DNA from: Bacillota bacterium
GTDB taxonomy: Bacteria > Bacillota > Bacilli > Alicyclobacillales > SLC66
NCBI GenBank assembly: GCA_026627345.1
Contig: JAPNUP010000090.1
Coordinates: 1-36,941, forward strand
DNA length: 36,941 nt
Reading direction: 5' to 3'
Below the pieces are notes generated by a model, which saw only the letters and a list, made by a program, of their open reading frames with translations, was not told the origin of the DNA and ran no database searches. A program made the position numbers and the translations under genes. This document shows, piece by piece, positions 14,397-25,200 of the stretch. Position 1 is the first letter of the stretch; each line of letters starts with the position of its first letter.

Positions 14397-16127
14397 TTAA
14401 TTGCTCGGCGTCAAGTACCATTTCCAAGGGTAGAAATCGCCCAAGGATGAGAATACGACTCCATGCAGATTCTTCGAGTAGACCGTCAAAGAGTTGTCTG
14501 CAATCAGCTGGTTTGTAGGCTCTTGAGAATTCCAGAGCACCTGCCATTGATTGAGGATATTCTGACGGTACACTGGATTGTACGCTTTCAGACTGGCTTG
14601 TTCTGCAAGCAGTGTATCGTTTTCCTTCAACACGCTAGCGGGCGTCTCCCAGTCTTGAACGGTGGTGTTGAACGGCGCCGTGGATAGCCAGAGCGGCCGC
14701 GGGTCTTGCGGACCGCTGCCGAGGTCCCAGCCCTCGAGGAAGCCTTCGATCGGTTGCTTGCCGTTGCTGTCGTTATTCATCTCGTTTATTTGTTGCTGGA
14801 AGTTGATTGGTGGCAACAACTTCAGGTTGATGTGCACCGCACCTAGAAACTGCTTAACGAACTGGGCCATCTCCTGTGTGTTGGAGTCTCCAGACGCATA
14901 CGTGAGCGTCGGATTAAACGGACGGCCACCCGGCGTCATACGGAAGCCCGTCTTCTTATTGATCAAGAACCCTGCTTCGTTCAGCAACTCGTTCGCCTTC
15001 TCGGGGTTGTATGCATACGCGTTACTCAAAGTTTTATCGAAGTATGACACGCCTTCCGGGAATGGGCCGTTGGTCACAGTGAAGTAACCTTTATCGAGCG
15101 CATCACCGAGCGCGACGCGGTTGATCGCGTACTCGACAGCTTGACGGAACTTGACGTTACGGAACTCTTTGCCGTAGGTCACGTTATTTTGCCGCCATCC
15201 GAGGAAATCATAACCGTTAGCCGGCTCGCTGTTCTCCGCAAGGCTCGGATTGTTTTTCAGCTTGATGAAGTCTTGCGCATGCACAGTCGCCATCGTCACT
15301 TGACCCGATACCAGATCACCAACCACGACGTCCGGCGAGATGACTTTGATAATGCTGTTCGTGATGTGTGGTTCACCGAATACATAGTACGGGTTCGCCT
15401 TCATCGTCACCGACTGGTTAGGCACGATCGATTGAATGACGTAGGCACCAGAGCCGACGGTCGGCTTCTTGTTGAAGGAAGATGTCATCCACTTCGACAT
15501 CGGAATCTTGCCGAGCACCGAACTTGGAAGTGGCGTAATGAACGCCAAGTTCGAGCCTAGCTCTGTCGGATCGGCTTTTTGCACGGTGATCGAAAACTTA
15601 TAAGCCCCAAGCGTTTTAAATCCGGAAGGTGTCTTACCGTCAGGGAGTGGATTGCTTCCGCCGACGATCGCTTGAACAAAGCTACCATAAGAGCCGTCAT
15701 CCGGTGGGTTATTATAGGTCTTCGAGGCGAGCCAGTCGACGCCGAGCTCTACGTCCTTGGACGTGATGCGCTGACCATTCGACCATTTGGCGCTCGGCTT
15801 CAAGGTGAATGTGTAAGTTAAGCCATTCTTCGAAACGGTCGGCATATTAGCCAAATCGCCCATCAGTTGGTTCTGTGGGTTGACCGTCAAGATGCTGTCA
15901 AACATTGAAGATGTGACGTTCTGGTTGTACTCAGACGAGTCGAGTAGCGGAATGAAGTTCACACCGAGCGAAGATGATACGGTTTGAACGATCGTGCCGC
16001 CATTCGGAATGGCCGAGTGTTTTGCGGTGGATGCGGCGTCACTCGCAGTGGCCCCGCTACATCCTGCAAGCAGTGCGGAAAGCGACAACACGGCTGCAGC
16101 TGAAATCAAGCCAGTGCGCTTCTTCAT
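14397..16127 (-). CDS. Peptide ABC transporter substrate-binding lipoprotein
   Basis: A 576-residue SBP_bac_5 (OppA/DppA) family protein anchored outside the membrane. It has a lipoprotein signal (MKKRTGLISAAAVLSLSALL) ending in the lipobox LAGC at about residues 20-23, followed by a Ser/Ala/Thr linker. Family segments are the lobe-I region MFDSILTVNPQNQLMGDLA, the TFTLKPSAKWSNGQ motif near residue 105, and FRQAVEYAINR near residue 330. Length is normal. It follows AAGGGGG at good spacing, 62 nt after oppF, and is the last gene of oppD-oppF-oppA. Peptide specificity cannot be told. Confidence 0.93.
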   Translation of the reverse strand: MKKRTGLISAAAVLSLSALLAGCSGATASDAASTAKHSAIPNGGTIVQTVSSSLGVNFIPLLDSSEYNQNVTSSMFDSILTVNPQNQLMGDLANMPTVSKNGLTYTFTLKPSAKWSNGQRITSKDVELGVDWLASKTYNNPPDDGSYGSFVQAIVGGSNPLPDGKTPSGFKTLGAYKFSITVQKADPTELGSNLAFITPLPSSVLGKIPMSKWMTSSFNKKPTVGSGAYVIQSIVPNQSVTMKANPYYVFGEPHITNSIIKVISPDVVVGDLVSGQVTMATVHAQDFIKLKNNPSLAENSEPANGYDFLGWRQNNVTYGKEFRNVKFRQAVEYAINRVALGDALDKGYFTVTNGPFPEGVSYFDKTLSNAYAYNPEKANELLNEAGFLINKKTGFRMTPGGRPFNPTLTYASGDSNTQEMAQFVKQFLGAVHINLKLLPPINFQQQINEMNNDSNGKQPIEGFLEGWDLGSGPQDPRPLWLSTAPFNTTVQDWETPASVLKENDTLLAEQASLKAYNPVYRQNILNQWQVLWNSQEPTNQLIADNSLTVYSKNLHGVVFSSLGDFYPWKWYLTPSN

Positions 16128-16189
16128 TGAAAGTCCCCCTTAAAATGATGGTCTTTGTATGAATCCTTTGCCGAACCGACAACCTGCTC

Positions 16190-17194
16190 TCAAGCATACA
16201 AGTGGCAAGCGACAATCTGCCCGCCGCCATGATCCTTGAGAATCGGCCGCTCTGAACGGCAAACATCCATCACCTTCGGACAGCGCGTATGAAACGCACA
16301 GCCGGAAGGCGGCTTAGCTGGACTTGGCACATCCCCCACGAGGATGATTCGCTCACGCTGAACGTGGCGTTTAGGCTCCGGCGCAGCTGACAGCAGCGCC
16401 TGGGTGTAAGGATGCAACGGGTTGCTGTACAACAGATCCTTAGGCGCAATCTCCGCCATGCGACCCAAGTACATCACACCGACGCGATCGCTTACGTGCT
16501 TGACGACAGCCAGGTTATGCGAAATAAACACATAAGAGAGTCCAAACTCCTTGCGGAGGTCAGCTAACAAGTTAAGAATTTGCGCCTGAATCGACACGTC
16601 GAGCGCAGATACCGCTTCGTCGGCCACGATCAGTTTCGGTCGCAACGACAATGCCCTAGCAATCGCAATCCGCTGGCGTTGCCCGCCTGAAAATTCGTGC
16701 GGATACCGTTGCCGCGCGTCGGCGCTCAAGCCTACCGTCTCTAGCAGCCAAGCCACCCGGTCCTTGATCTCGGAACGCGACGCGGTCTTGTTCACCACCA
16801 TCGGCTCGGCAACTAGTGTCCCGACGCTCATCCGCGGATTCAGCGACGAGTACGGGTCCTGAAAGATCATTTGAAAATCTTTGCGCAAATGGCGCAGCTC
16901 AGATCCACGCACATGCGTGATGTCTTTGCCATCAAACTCAATGCTACCTTCTGTCGGGTCAAGAACCCGCATGATGAGGCGACCTGTGGTCGACTTGCCG
17001 CAGCCGGATTCGCCGACCAACCCAAGGGTCTCACCGCGATTCAGATGGAAGGAGACGTCGTCTACCGCCTTGATATCGCCCACCTTGCGACGGATAACAC
17101 CAGCGGTGATCGGGAAGTATTTCTTCACGCCCTTCACTTCAAGGAGTGTTCCCGTTGCCACGCCATCTTTTACAGACTTCTCTGTCACGCTCAT
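16190..17194 (-). CDS. oppF: Oligopeptide ABC transporter ATP-binding protein, OppF type
   Basis: A 334-residue ATPase that powers peptide import. Walker A is [12 protein letters not shown], signature [15 protein letters not shown], Walker [14 protein letters not shown]. The C-terminal oligopeptide/dipeptide extension has the Cys-rich motif [15 protein letters not shown], which in this family can hold a 4Fe-4S cluster. The start at 17194 follows GGAGG at 8 nt; the frame upstream lacks such a site. It follows oppD by 41 nt. Confidence 0.93.
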   Translation of the reverse strand: MSVTEKSVKDGVATGTLLEVKGVKKYFPITAGVIRRKVGDIKAVDDVSFHLNRGETLGLVGESGCGKSTTGRLIMRVLDPTEGSIEFDGKDITHVRGSELRHLRKDFQMIFQDPYSSLNPRMSVGTLVAEPMVVNKTASRSEIKDRVAWLLETVGLSADARQRYPHEFSGGQRQRIAIARALSLRPKLIVADEAVSALDVSIQAQILNLLADLRKEFGLSYVFISHNLAVVKHVSDRVGVMYLGRMAEIAPKDLLYSNPLHPYTQALLSAAPEPKRHVQRERIILVGDVPSPAKPPSGCAFHTRCPKVMDVCRSERPILKDHGGGQIVACHLYA

Positions 17195-17235
17195 CACGAC
17201 CACCTCCTTCAATGAAGATCTGACTACACTTTTCA

Positions 17236-18201
17236 CTAGGCGAGAATACAGCGAACCGAATGGCCAGGAGACATCGAACGCAATTCCGGCATCGCCTCTC
17301 TGCACTTGTCCTGTACTAGCGTACAGCGGTCGGCAAAGCGACAGCCCACTGGGAAGTTCGCGGCGCTCGGTACGTTGCCAGGGATGGCATAGAGACGCTC
17401 GCGATCCTGATCGATCACCGGGATCGACTCCATCAATGCTCGCGTATACGGATGTAGCGGCTGATCGAAGATCTCATCAGCAGAACCCGACTCCACCACT
17501 TGCCCGCCGTACATCACAGCGACGTCATCCGCCATCTCGGCTACCACGCCTAGGTCGTGTGTGACGAGAATGATCGCTGTGCCCGAGTTCTCCTTAAGGC
17601 TACGCATAAGGTCCAGCACTTGAGCTTGAATCGTCACGTCGAGTGCTGTCGTCGGCTCATCGGCGATGAGCAACTTCGGCTCACACGCCATCGCCATGGC
17701 GATCATCGCCCGCTGGCGCATACCACCTGACAGCTGATGCGGATACTCGTTAACCACCTGCTCAGCACGCGGAAAGCCGACACTCTTCAGTAGACTAATC
17801 GCCTTCGCACGCGCTTGACTCTTCGACAGCTTGCGGTGGCGGATGAGCACTTCGCCAATCTGCTCACCGATCTTTAGCACTGGATTCAAGGCGGACATCG
17901 GCTCTTGAAAGATCATACCGATTTCGTTGCCGCGAACGTCGGTCATCTGTTTTTCAGATAACTTCGTCAAATCCCTGCCATCCAGCAGGATCTCGCCCTC
18001 GACGATCCGTCCCTGAGGCGCGGGAACGAGGCGCATCACCGAAAGGGAGGTCATGCTCTTCCCACTCCCGGACTCACCCACGATCCCTAACACCTTACCG
18101 CGTCCAACTTCAAAGTCCACGCCATCGACGGCTTTCACAGTACTTTGCCGACCTATGAAATAAGTCCGTAAATTCTTGACCTGCAACAGCGGCTGAGCCA
18201 T
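17236..18201 (-). CDS. oppD: Oligopeptide ABC transporter ATP-binding protein, OppD type
   Basis: A 321-residue ATPase, partner of OppF. Walker A is [12 protein letters not shown], signature [15 protein letters not shown], Walker [14 protein letters not shown]. The C-terminal extension carries [15 protein letters not shown], the same Cys pattern as OppF. The start at 18201 follows GGAGG at 6 nt. It is the first gene of the transcript, behind a SigA promoter and a leader of about 127 nt. The usual oppB and oppC permease genes are not upstream or downstream, so the membrane channel must be encoded elsewhere. Confidence 0.93.
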   Translation of the reverse strand: MAQPLLQVKNLRTYFIGRQSTVKAVDGVDFEVGRGKVLGIVGESGSGKSMTSLSVMRLVPAPQGRIVEGEILLDGRDLTKLSEKQMTDVRGNEIGMIFQEPMSALNPVLKIGEQIGEVLIRHRKLSKSQARAKAISLLKSVGFPRAEQVVNEYPHQLSGGMRQRAMIAMAMACEPKLLIADEPTTALDVTIQAQVLDLMRSLKENSGTAIILVTHDLGVVAEMADDVAVMYGGQVVESGSADEIFDQPLHPYTRALMESIPVIDQDRERLYAIPGNVPSAANFPVGCRFADRCTLVQDKCREAMPELRSMSPGHSVRCILA

Positions 18202-18334
18202 GTGGCACCTCCACAAATCTATAACGCCGTACGGCCCACAGGCCGCTTAGTCCAATAACGCTAGCACACGCTTTGCAAACTTTGCACAATCTCTACGGCA
18301 GAGACACAAAATCTTAAAATACTCTCCGCAACCT

Positions 18335-18362
18335 ATAATAGAGACTTGCAGTAAAAAGTCAA
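18335..18362 (-). promoter_or_regulatory. SigA promoter of oppD-oppF-oppA
   Basis: On the minus strand TTGACT (18362-18357), a 16-nt spacer and TATTAT (18340-18335), five of six matches in each element. Transcription would start near 18328. Confidence 0.75.
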
Positions 18363-18413
18363 CAGATCAGATGCGATCGCTACGTAGCAATGTTTTACTG
18401 CACTTGAGTAAAA
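18342..18413. repeat. TTTTACTGCA inverted-repeat elements at the opp promoter
   Basis: A TTTTACTGCA element lies within the promoter spacer (minus strand, near 18356-18346) and again on the plus strand at 18393-18402, facing the first. The second copy also forms its own hairpin, TTTTACT (18393-18399) with AGTAAAA (18407-18413). The first is flanked by GACTT/AAGTC. The placement over the core promoter and upstream of it suggests operators for an unidentified regulator. Confidence 0.5.
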
Positions 18414-18536
18414 TCTTTCTGACTATTACGGTAACACAATCGCAAAACAATCCCATGTGAAAAGTGTGTAAATTTAGTGTAATTGTGCGTCTAGAGTATA
18501 CGGATGTCCATGTACGGCGAACACGCGCTTTCTCTG

Positions 18537-18583
18537 AGGAAAAGAAACAGCTGCGGGACGCCACGTGGGCGCACCACAGCTGA
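18537..18583 (-). terminator. Terminator of the suf operon after the Rrf2 gene
   Basis: Arms starting with CAGCTG at 18549 and ending with CAGCTG at 18583 pair over about 15 positions with one mismatch. On the minus strand TTTCTTTTCC follows. It lies 30 nt after the Rrf2 stop. Confidence 0.85.
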
Positions 18584-18612
18584 TCAAGCGACCTCGATTC
18601 GAGGATCGCCGG

Positions 18613-19053
18613 CTACAAAGCCTGTTCCGGAAGCTGTTCTACAAGTACATCAGCCAGTGTAATACTGTTGAGCGCTTGCTCAATAGAACTGTTGAGTCGC
18701 ACCCATACGCTGCGCGTATGACAGTGCGTGGCACGCGAACAAAAGTCCGCCGGCAAGACACCGTCATCGCCTACACATCCGATCGGTGACATGCCGCCTT
18801 CTAGAGTGCGTACAATCTCCCCCATGCTGATTTCCTCGGGGGCGTGCGCTAACTGATACCCACCGCCTGCGCCACGCACACTGCTGACGACTCCGATCCG
18901 TCGCAGGGCACCAAAAATCTGATCCAAAAAGGCTTCTGGAATATCTTCTAGCGCGGCGATTTCGCGAAGCGGAACAGGCGCGTGCTGCCCACCATGTTCG
19001 GCGAGTCTCACCACAGCCCGTAATCCGTATTCTGTACGTTTCGAGACTTTCAT
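18613..19053 (-). CDS. Rrf2-family regulator, IscR-like, last gene of the suf operon
   Basis: A 146-residue winged-helix regulator. The N-terminus KVSKRTEYGLRAVVRLA, the wing SSVRGAGGGYQLA (residues 57-69) and the following EISMGEIVRTLEG are typical of Rrf2. Three cysteines at 93, 105 and 111 (C-x11-C-x5-C), followed by His112, could hold an Fe-S cluster; the last spacing equals that of E. coli IscR (C92-x5-C98-x5-C104), the first is longer. The start at 19053 is preferred to 19059 because GAGGGGG stands 6 nt before it. As last gene of sufCDSUB-Rieske-rrf2, with an IscR-type operator before sufC, it probably senses Fe-S status and represses its own operon. CymR-type sulfur control is the alternative. 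Confidence 0.87.
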   Translation of the reverse strand: MKVSKRTEYGLRAVVRLAEHGGQHAPVPLREIAALEDIPEAFLDQIFGALRRIGVVSSVRGAGGGYQLAHAPEEISMGEIVRTLEGGMSPIGCVGDDGVLPADFCSRATHCHTRSVWVRLNSSIEQALNSITLADVLVEQLPEQAL

Positions 19054-19129
19054 ACTCATCCCCCTCTGGAGATCGTCTCCTAAACGCTTCTGTAATGATC
19101 ACCCCAACCAACTGTTATAGTGCTCGGGG

Positions 19130-19444
19130 TCAGTCTGTAAGCTCCAGATAAACGACGTCTCCGTCTTGAACCACTTGATAGCGGCGCAGTGGGCTAATAG
19201 CCGGGAAGGCGACCGCTTTACCCGTCCGCACATCGAATTTGCCGCCGTGTTTTGGACAACAAACGATGCCTTCACCTTCAAGCCACCCGTCTGCCAAGCT
19301 GACACGTCCATGCGTACAGATATCGTCGATCGCATAGACGCCGTCTGCGAGATGCACGAGAAGGACGTCGTCGCCATCCGCATCCACGCGCTTCATCGCT
19401 CCTACAGGGAACTCCTTGAGTGACGCAACCGGTAGGCGCTCCAT
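19130..19444 (-). CDS. Rieske-type [2Fe-2S] ferredoxin
   Basis: A 104-residue single-domain Rieske protein. Cluster ligands are visible as CTH (near residue 44) and CCPKH (near residue 63), that is C-x-H and C-x-x-H, with an extra Cys next to the third ligand. It resembles the small ferredoxin subunits of dioxygenases and the NirD family. The ATG overlaps the sufB stop as TGATG, so it is translated with sufB. The location inside the suf operon suggests an electron donor or cluster acceptor for Fe-S assembly. This is inference; such ferredoxins are also found with ring-hydroxylating oxygenases, none of which is seen here. The cytochrome P450 of this window might also be a client. Confidence 0.9.
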   Translation of the reverse strand: MERLPVASLKEFPVGAMKRVDADGDDVLLVHLADGVYAIDDICTHGRVSLADGWLEGEGIVCCPKHGGKFDVRTGKAVAFPAISPLRRYQVVQDGDVVYLELTD

Positions 19445-20841
19445 CAACCGATGGAACCTTCCATCTCAAACTTGATGAGTCTGTTCATCTCTACTGCGTA
19501 TTCCATCGGCAATTCTCTTGTGAACGGTTCGATGAAGCCCATCACGATCATCCGGGTGGCTTCCTCTTCTTTCAATCCGCGACTCATGAGATAAAAGAGC
19601 TGTTCTTCACTCACGCGTGAGACGGTTGCTTCATGTTCCAACGTAACCGACTCGTTTTGAATCTCGTTGTATGGAATCGTATCCGAAGTGGAAAGATCAT
19701 CAAGAATGAGTGTGTCACACTTGATGTTGGATTTCGAGCGTTCTGCCTCGGGAGAGAAATGTGCGAGACCGCGATAGGTCACTTTTCCCCCGTGTTTGCT
19801 AATCGACTTTGAGATAATCGTCGAAGTACAGTCTGGTGCGGCGTGCACGACCTTGGCGCCTGCATCTTGGTGCTGTCCCGCACCGGCCACAGCAATCGAC
19901 AGAATCGTGCCCTTGGCCCGCGGCCCCACCATATAAACAGCGGGATATTTCATGGTCAGTTTCGACCCGAAGTTCCCATCGATCCACTCCATCGTGGCAT
20001 CTGCATAGGCAACCGCCCGCTTGGTCACGAGGTTGTAGATATTGGGCGCCCAGTTTTGAATCGTCGTATAGCGCGTTCTTGCGCGGTCTTTGACAAGGAT
20101 CTCGACGACCGCGCTATGCAGCGAGTTCGTGCTGTAGATCGGCGCCGTACAGCCCTCAACGTAGTGAACGAAACTGTCCTCATCGGCAATAATCAGCGTG
20201 CGTTCAAACTGCCCCATATTCTCCGAGTTGATCCGGAAATACGCCTGCAGAGGCACTTCACACCGTACCCCTTTCGGTACGTAGATGAAGCTGCCGCCGC
20301 TCCATACAGCGGAATTGAGCGCAGCGAATTTATTATCCTCAGGTGGAATGACCGTCCCGAAGTACTGTTTGAAGATCTCCGGATGTTCGCGCAGCGCGGT
20401 GTCTGTATCTGTGAAGATAACCCCGAGATCTTCGAGCTCTTTTTGCATCGAGTGATACACGACTTCCGACTCGTACTGCGCTGAAACACCTGCCAGGAAC
20501 TTGCGCTCCGCCTCCGGAATGCCCAGTCGATCGAACGTATTCTTGATCTCTTCCGGCACGTCTTCCCAAGTCTTTCCTTGGTGTTCTGAAGGTTTTACGT
20601 AGTACGTGATATCGCTGAAATCCAGCGTACCGAGATCCCCACCCCATGTAGGTAGCGGTTTTGCTTCAAAGAGCGCCAGTGAACGCAGACGAAAGTCTGT
20701 CATCCAGCCCGGCTCATTTTTCATGGTAGAGATTTCTTCAACCGTTTTGCGCGTTAGTCCCTTGGCAAAGCGAACAACTGAAACGTCTTTGTCGATGAAG
20801 CCGTACTGATAATCCGACACATCAGGAATAGTCTGACTCAT
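19444..20841 (-). CDS. sufB: Fe-S cluster assembly scaffold SufB
   Basis: SufB (465 residues, the usual length) forms the SufBC2D scaffold on which Fe-S clusters are built. Recognisable segments are [18 protein letters not shown] near residue 195, [21 protein letters not shown] near residue 230 (split for length: [10 protein letters not shown], then [11 protein letters not shown]), and the C-terminal [13 protein letters not shown] shared with SufD. The start [15 protein letters not shown] at 20841 follows AAGGTGG; a GTG 12 nt upstream is also possible. It starts 42 nt after the sufU stop and is coupled to the Rieske gene. Confidence 0.97.
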   Translation of the reverse strand: MSQTIPDVSDYQYGFIDKDVSVVRFAKGLTRKTVEEISTMKNEPGWMTDFRLRSLALFEAKPLPTWGGDLGTLDFSDITYYVKPSEHQGKTWEDVPEEIKNTFDRLGIPEAERKFLAGVSAQYESEVVYHSMQKELEDLGVIFTDTDTALREHPEIFKQYFGTVIPPEDNKFAALNSAVWSGGSFIYVPKGVRCEVPLQAYFRINSENMGQFERTLIIADEDSFVHYVEGCTAPIYSTNSLHSAVVEILVKDRARTRYTTIQNWAPNIYNLVTKRAVAYADATMEWIDGNFGSKLTMKYPAVYMVGPRAKGTILSIAVAGAGQHQDAGAKVVHAAPDCTSTIISKSISKHGGKVTYRGLAHFSPEAERSKSNIKCDTLILDDLSTSDTIPYNEIQNESVTLEHEATVSRVSEEQLFYLMSRGLKEEEATRMIVMGFIEPFTRELPMEYAVEMNRLIKFEMEGSIG

Positions 20842-20883
20842 GCGGGTTTCCACCTTTCACGCTATCGATTCAATCATTAGTCC

Positions 20884-22519
<1,636 letters not shown>

Positions 22520-23818
22520 CTACTTCATCTTCCTCTCAAGAACCCGTTCCACAGCGGTGCGCATCGTACTGAGTGGCAGCTTCGCCAACACCGGATCAAG
22601 AAAGCCCCAAACCACCATCCGCTTCGCCTCGGCCTCCGACACACCGCGCGACATGAGATAAAACAGCTGTTCTTCATTGATCTGGCCAACCGATGCCGCG
22701 TGTCCGCATTTCACGTCGTTTTCATCGATGAGAAGCATGGGAATAGCGTCCGCACGACTCTCTTTACTCATCATCAGCAGTTTCTCCGACTGCTGTCCAT
22801 TGGAGCCACTGGCGCCTTTCAGGATGTGCGTGACACCTCGATAAACGGCGTTCGCGCGTCCTTGCATGACACCACGTGCAGTAGTGTCACTTTCCGTAAA
22901 CTTAGCTTCATGGACCATCCGCGCCGTCATATCCGCGTGCGCGCGGCCAGACCCGAGTGCCACTGTGTGGCTGGTACTGTGACTACCTGTGCCCACCAAG
23001 CGTGAGCCCACTTCCGCCACGGTATATCCGTCGCCGACTTCACCGAGCACCCAGTCCATCGAGCCATCACGTTCGACGATGGCGCGCCGGACGATCACAG
23101 CTGTACTGTGCCGTGGCAGGTCTTGCACCACGCCATCCGTCACCTTAGCCCCTGCTCCGACAAAAACTTCGCTTACTCCAATGTGCAAGTTGTCAGTGAG
23201 ATCTTGTGCTGCCAGGTAGGTCTCCAGCAGTGTGACCTCGCTTTGTTCGCCGCCTACAACGAGATTGTGGACAAACGAACCGCGTCCGCCTTCCAATACC
23301 ACATGGATAAATTGCAACGGGTGGGGACAGATCACGCCTTTCGGAACGTAGACATAGACTCCTTCGTTCCATAGCCCCGCCTGCAGCGCCAACCATTTGT
23401 CCTGATCATACGGGACAGCTTGATGCAGTCGGGTCAGTACGTCATTTGGGTACTGACGTGCAGCCTCTCGTATTGGCAAAAACCGAATGCCAAGCCGCTC
23501 TAAATCTTGTGTACCACGCGTATAGACGACTTGCCCATCTTGAACGACTAGCATCGGATGCTCACTGTCGGCTTCAAAATACGGCTGCGCCAGAGATTTC
23601 CACGTCTCATCAGGCATGAAGGCAGGCGCGACTTGCAACGAAAAGGCGTCCATTTTGCGACGACTGATGTCACTTTTCTCATATTTCGGGGCAGGAAGTT
23701 GCTCGTACACCGAAAGAGCCGCTGATCGCATCGCCAGAAGCTCAGAGCTGTCTCCACGTTCGGCAAACAAGGCTTGCGCCGGGGCACTGAGTCCAGATAC
23801 TTCCATAACTTCACTCAT
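22520..23818 (-). CDS. sufD: Fe-S cluster assembly protein SufD
   Basis: SufD (432 residues) is the SufB paralogue of the SufBC2D complex. The segments VYVPKGVICPHPLQFIHV and YLMSRGVSEAEAKRMVVWGF match SufD/SufB, and [19 protein letters not shown] near the C-terminus carries the conserved His. The start at 23818 follows AAGGGGGG. It begins 14 nt after sufC. Confidence 0.96.
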   Translation of the reverse strand: MSEVMEVSGLSAPAQALFAERGDSSELLAMRSAALSVYEQLPAPKYEKSDISRRKMDAFSLQVAPAFMPDETWKSLAQPYFEADSEHPMLVVQDGQVVYTRGTQDLERLGIRFLPIREAARQYPNDVLTRLHQAVPYDQDKWLALQAGLWNEGVYVYVPKGVICPHPLQFIHVVLEGGRGSFVHNLVVGGEQSEVTLLETYLAAQDLTDNLHIGVSEVFVGAGAKVTDGVVQDLPRHSTAVIVRRAIVERDGSMDWVLGEVGDGYTVAEVGSRLVGTGSHSTSHTVALGSGRAHADMTARMVHEAKFTESDTTARGVMQGRANAVYRGVTHILKGASGSNGQQSEKLLMMSKESRADAIPMLLIDENDVKCGHAASVGQINEEQLFYLMSRGVSEAEAKRMVVWGFLDPVLAKLPLSTMRTAVERVLERKMK

Positions 23819-23832
23819 TGTTTAAGCCCCCC

Positions 23833-24621
23833 TTATACGCCCGCTGCGATCGTTTCATCGACGATGCCCAGTTCTTCCTTGATCCAATCGTATCCTTGCG
23901 CTTCGAGCTTTTGCGCAAGTTCCTGCCCGCCCGAACGAACAATGCGACCTTGCATCATCACATGCACAAAATCCGGTTTAATGTACTGCAGTAAGCGCTG
24001 ATAGTGCGTGATCACTAATAACCCGAATTCCGCACCGCGTAAACTGTTGACGCCCTCGGCGACGATACGCAACGCGTCAATATCGAGGCCCGAATCGATC
24101 TCGTCTAAAATAGCGATCCGCGGTTCAAGCATGGTCAACTGTAGGATCTCGTTGCGCTTTTTCTCACCGCCTGAAAACCCTTCATTCAGGTATCGTTCGC
24201 TAAAGGAGGCATCCATGCTCAAAGACTTCATCTTCTGTTGCAATTCGCGATGGAATTTCAGTACAGGCACTTCATTGCCTTCACCGAGGCGGGCATTGCG
24301 CGCCATGCGGATGAAGTTGGCGTTCGAGACACCTGATACTTCACTAGGATATTGCATCGCCAGAAAGAGGCCTGCGCGGGCGCGTTCATCGACGCTCATC
24401 GCCAGCATATCCGCGCCGTCGAGTGTGACACTTCCGCCCGTCACCTCATACTTCGGATGTCCCATCAAGGACGAAGCAAGCGTACTTTTACCGGTGCCAT
24501 TCGGCCCCATAATGGCATGCACTTCACCGCCGCGTACTGTGAGATCCACGCCTTTTAGAATTTCCTTGCCTTCTACAGATGCCCGTAAGCCAGAAATCAC
24601 AAGCTCAGGAACGTTACTCAT
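23833..24621 (-). CDS. sufC: Fe-S assembly ATPase SufC
   Basis: SufC (262 residues) is the ABC-type ATPase of the SufBC2D scaffold. Walker A is [18 protein letters not shown], the signature region [13 protein letters not shown] has the SufC-specific form, and Walker B is [16 protein letters not shown]. The start at 24621 follows GGGAGG at 8 nt. It is the first gene of the suf operon, with the IscR-type palindrome and promoter in the 90 nt before it. Confidence 0.97.
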   Translation of the reverse strand: MSNVPELVISGLRASVEGKEILKGVDLTVRGGEVHAIMGPNGTGKSTLASSLMGHPKYEVTGGSVTLDGADMLAMSVDERARAGLFLAMQYPSEVSGVSNANFIRMARNARLGEGNEVPVLKFHRELQQKMKSLSMDASFSERYLNEGFSGGEKKRNEILQLTMLEPRIAILDEIDSGLDIDALRIVAEGVNSLRGAEFGLLVITHYQRLLQYIKPDFVHVMMQGRIVRSGGQELAQKLEAQGYDWIKEELGIVDETIAAGV

Positions 24622-24663
24622 ATGGAAGTCCTCCCGCATTCATCACTGGATTGATCTAATGTC

Positions 24664-24676
24664 GACTAATTTAGTC
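24664..24676. promoter_or_regulatory. IscR type-1-like operator in front of sufC
   Basis: The minus strand reads GACTAAATTAGTC, a perfect 13-nt palindrome around a central A. It fits exactly the core GACTRWWWYAGTC of E. coli IscR type-1 sites. It lies about 7 nt after the predicted -10, over the transcription start, where an Fe-S-loaded Rrf2 protein would repress. The Rrf2 gene at the end of the operon is the obvious candidate to bind. Confidence 0.75.
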
Positions 24677-24682
24677 ATGTTT

Positions 24683-24710
24683 ATGCTATCATATGCCGCC
24701 AAAAAAGCAA
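24683..24710 (-). promoter_or_regulatory. Candidate suf operon promoter
   Basis: On the minus strand TTGCTT (24710-24705), a 16-nt spacer and TAGCAT (24688-24683), four of six matches each. Another possible -10, TATGAT, lies within the spacer. The palindrome at 24664-24676 would cover the start site. Confidence 0.5.
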
Positions 24711-24761
24711 GCGCGCACCGATTCGAGTAGACGAACATTGTATGTCACACGTATGGCAAAC

Positions 24762-24784
24762 AAAAAAGAGCCCTGTGCGGGCCC
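24762..24784 (-). terminator. Terminator after the DUF59 gene
   Basis: GAGCCC (24768-24773) and GGGCCC (24779-24784) pair around a 5-nt loop (one G-U pair), followed on the minus strand by six T. It separates the DUF59 gene from the suf promoter. Confidence 0.85.
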
Positions 24785-24803
24785 TTCTGCTGTTTGCTAT
24801 GCT

Positions 24804-25109
24804 TTAGAATAGATAGCGCATCACCGTTTTGGCTTCCTCGGACATCATTTCCTTGGTCCATGGTGGATCAAAAGTCAAATCGATCACCACTTGCTTCACA
24901 CCCATATCCTCGACCCGTTTCACAATCTCCTGTTGCAACTCTTCCATCGCCGGACACCCCACGGTCGTCAGAGTCATCCGCACGGTGACTTTGTCTCCGC
25001 CTTCTTCGATAAAGACACCGTAGATCATGCCTAAATTCACAACGTCAATTTGAATTTCCGGATCGAGCACTTCTTTGAGTTGCTCGTAAATCGCTTCCTC
25101 GGTCACCAT
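24804..25109 (-). CDS. MIP18/DUF59 family Fe-S assembly factor (SufT/PaaD-like)
   Basis: A 101-residue MIP18 family protein. Typical features are the EVLDPEIQIDVVNLGMIYGV segment at the N-terminus (residues about 13-32, given here in full at 20 residues), the TTVGCPAMEELQQEI motif with the conserved reactive Cys, and DLTFDPPWTKEMMSEEA near the end. Members such as SufT help mature Fe-S proteins. The start at 25109 follows GGGGGG. It has its own promoter and terminator, directly upstream of the suf operon on the same strand, which supports a role in Fe-S assembly. A metal-chaperone role outside SUF is the alternative. Confidence 0.9.
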   Translation of the reverse strand: MVTEEAIYEQLKEVLDPEIQIDVVNLGMIYGVFIEEGGDKVTVRMTLTTVGCPAMEELQQEIVKRVEDMGVKQVVIDLTFDPPWTKEMMSEEAKTVMRYLF

Positions 25110-25147
25110 AAAAAGTCCCCCCAACACGTACACTATTCAGCCCTCTT

Positions 25148-25176
25148 ATCCTACCGGATGAAAGCGCGCTTGTCGA
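25148..25176 (-). promoter_or_regulatory. Promoter of the DUF59 gene
   Basis: On the minus strand TCGACA (25176-25171), a 17-nt spacer and TAGGAT (25153-25148). Transcription would start about 30 nt before the ATG at 25109. Confidence 0.6.
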
Positions 25177-25200
25177 ATCCCTACCCGAATCAGCTCAAAG

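Larger units (their letters stand above)
18202..18540. other. oppD leader and promoter region, no gene
   Basis: About 340 nt, AT-richer than its surroundings, without a supported gene. It holds the oppD promoter at 18335-18362, the inverted repeats at 18342-18413 and an untranslated leader of about 127 nt with a short TTTGCAAACTTTGCA direct repeat near 18272. No riboswitch family was recognised in the leader. Confidence 0.7.

Noticed and set aside
24008-24730. 240-residue plus-strand frame opposite sufC
   Set aside because: It is antisense to a highly conserved gene along its length, and the high GC third positions of sufC explain the open frame.
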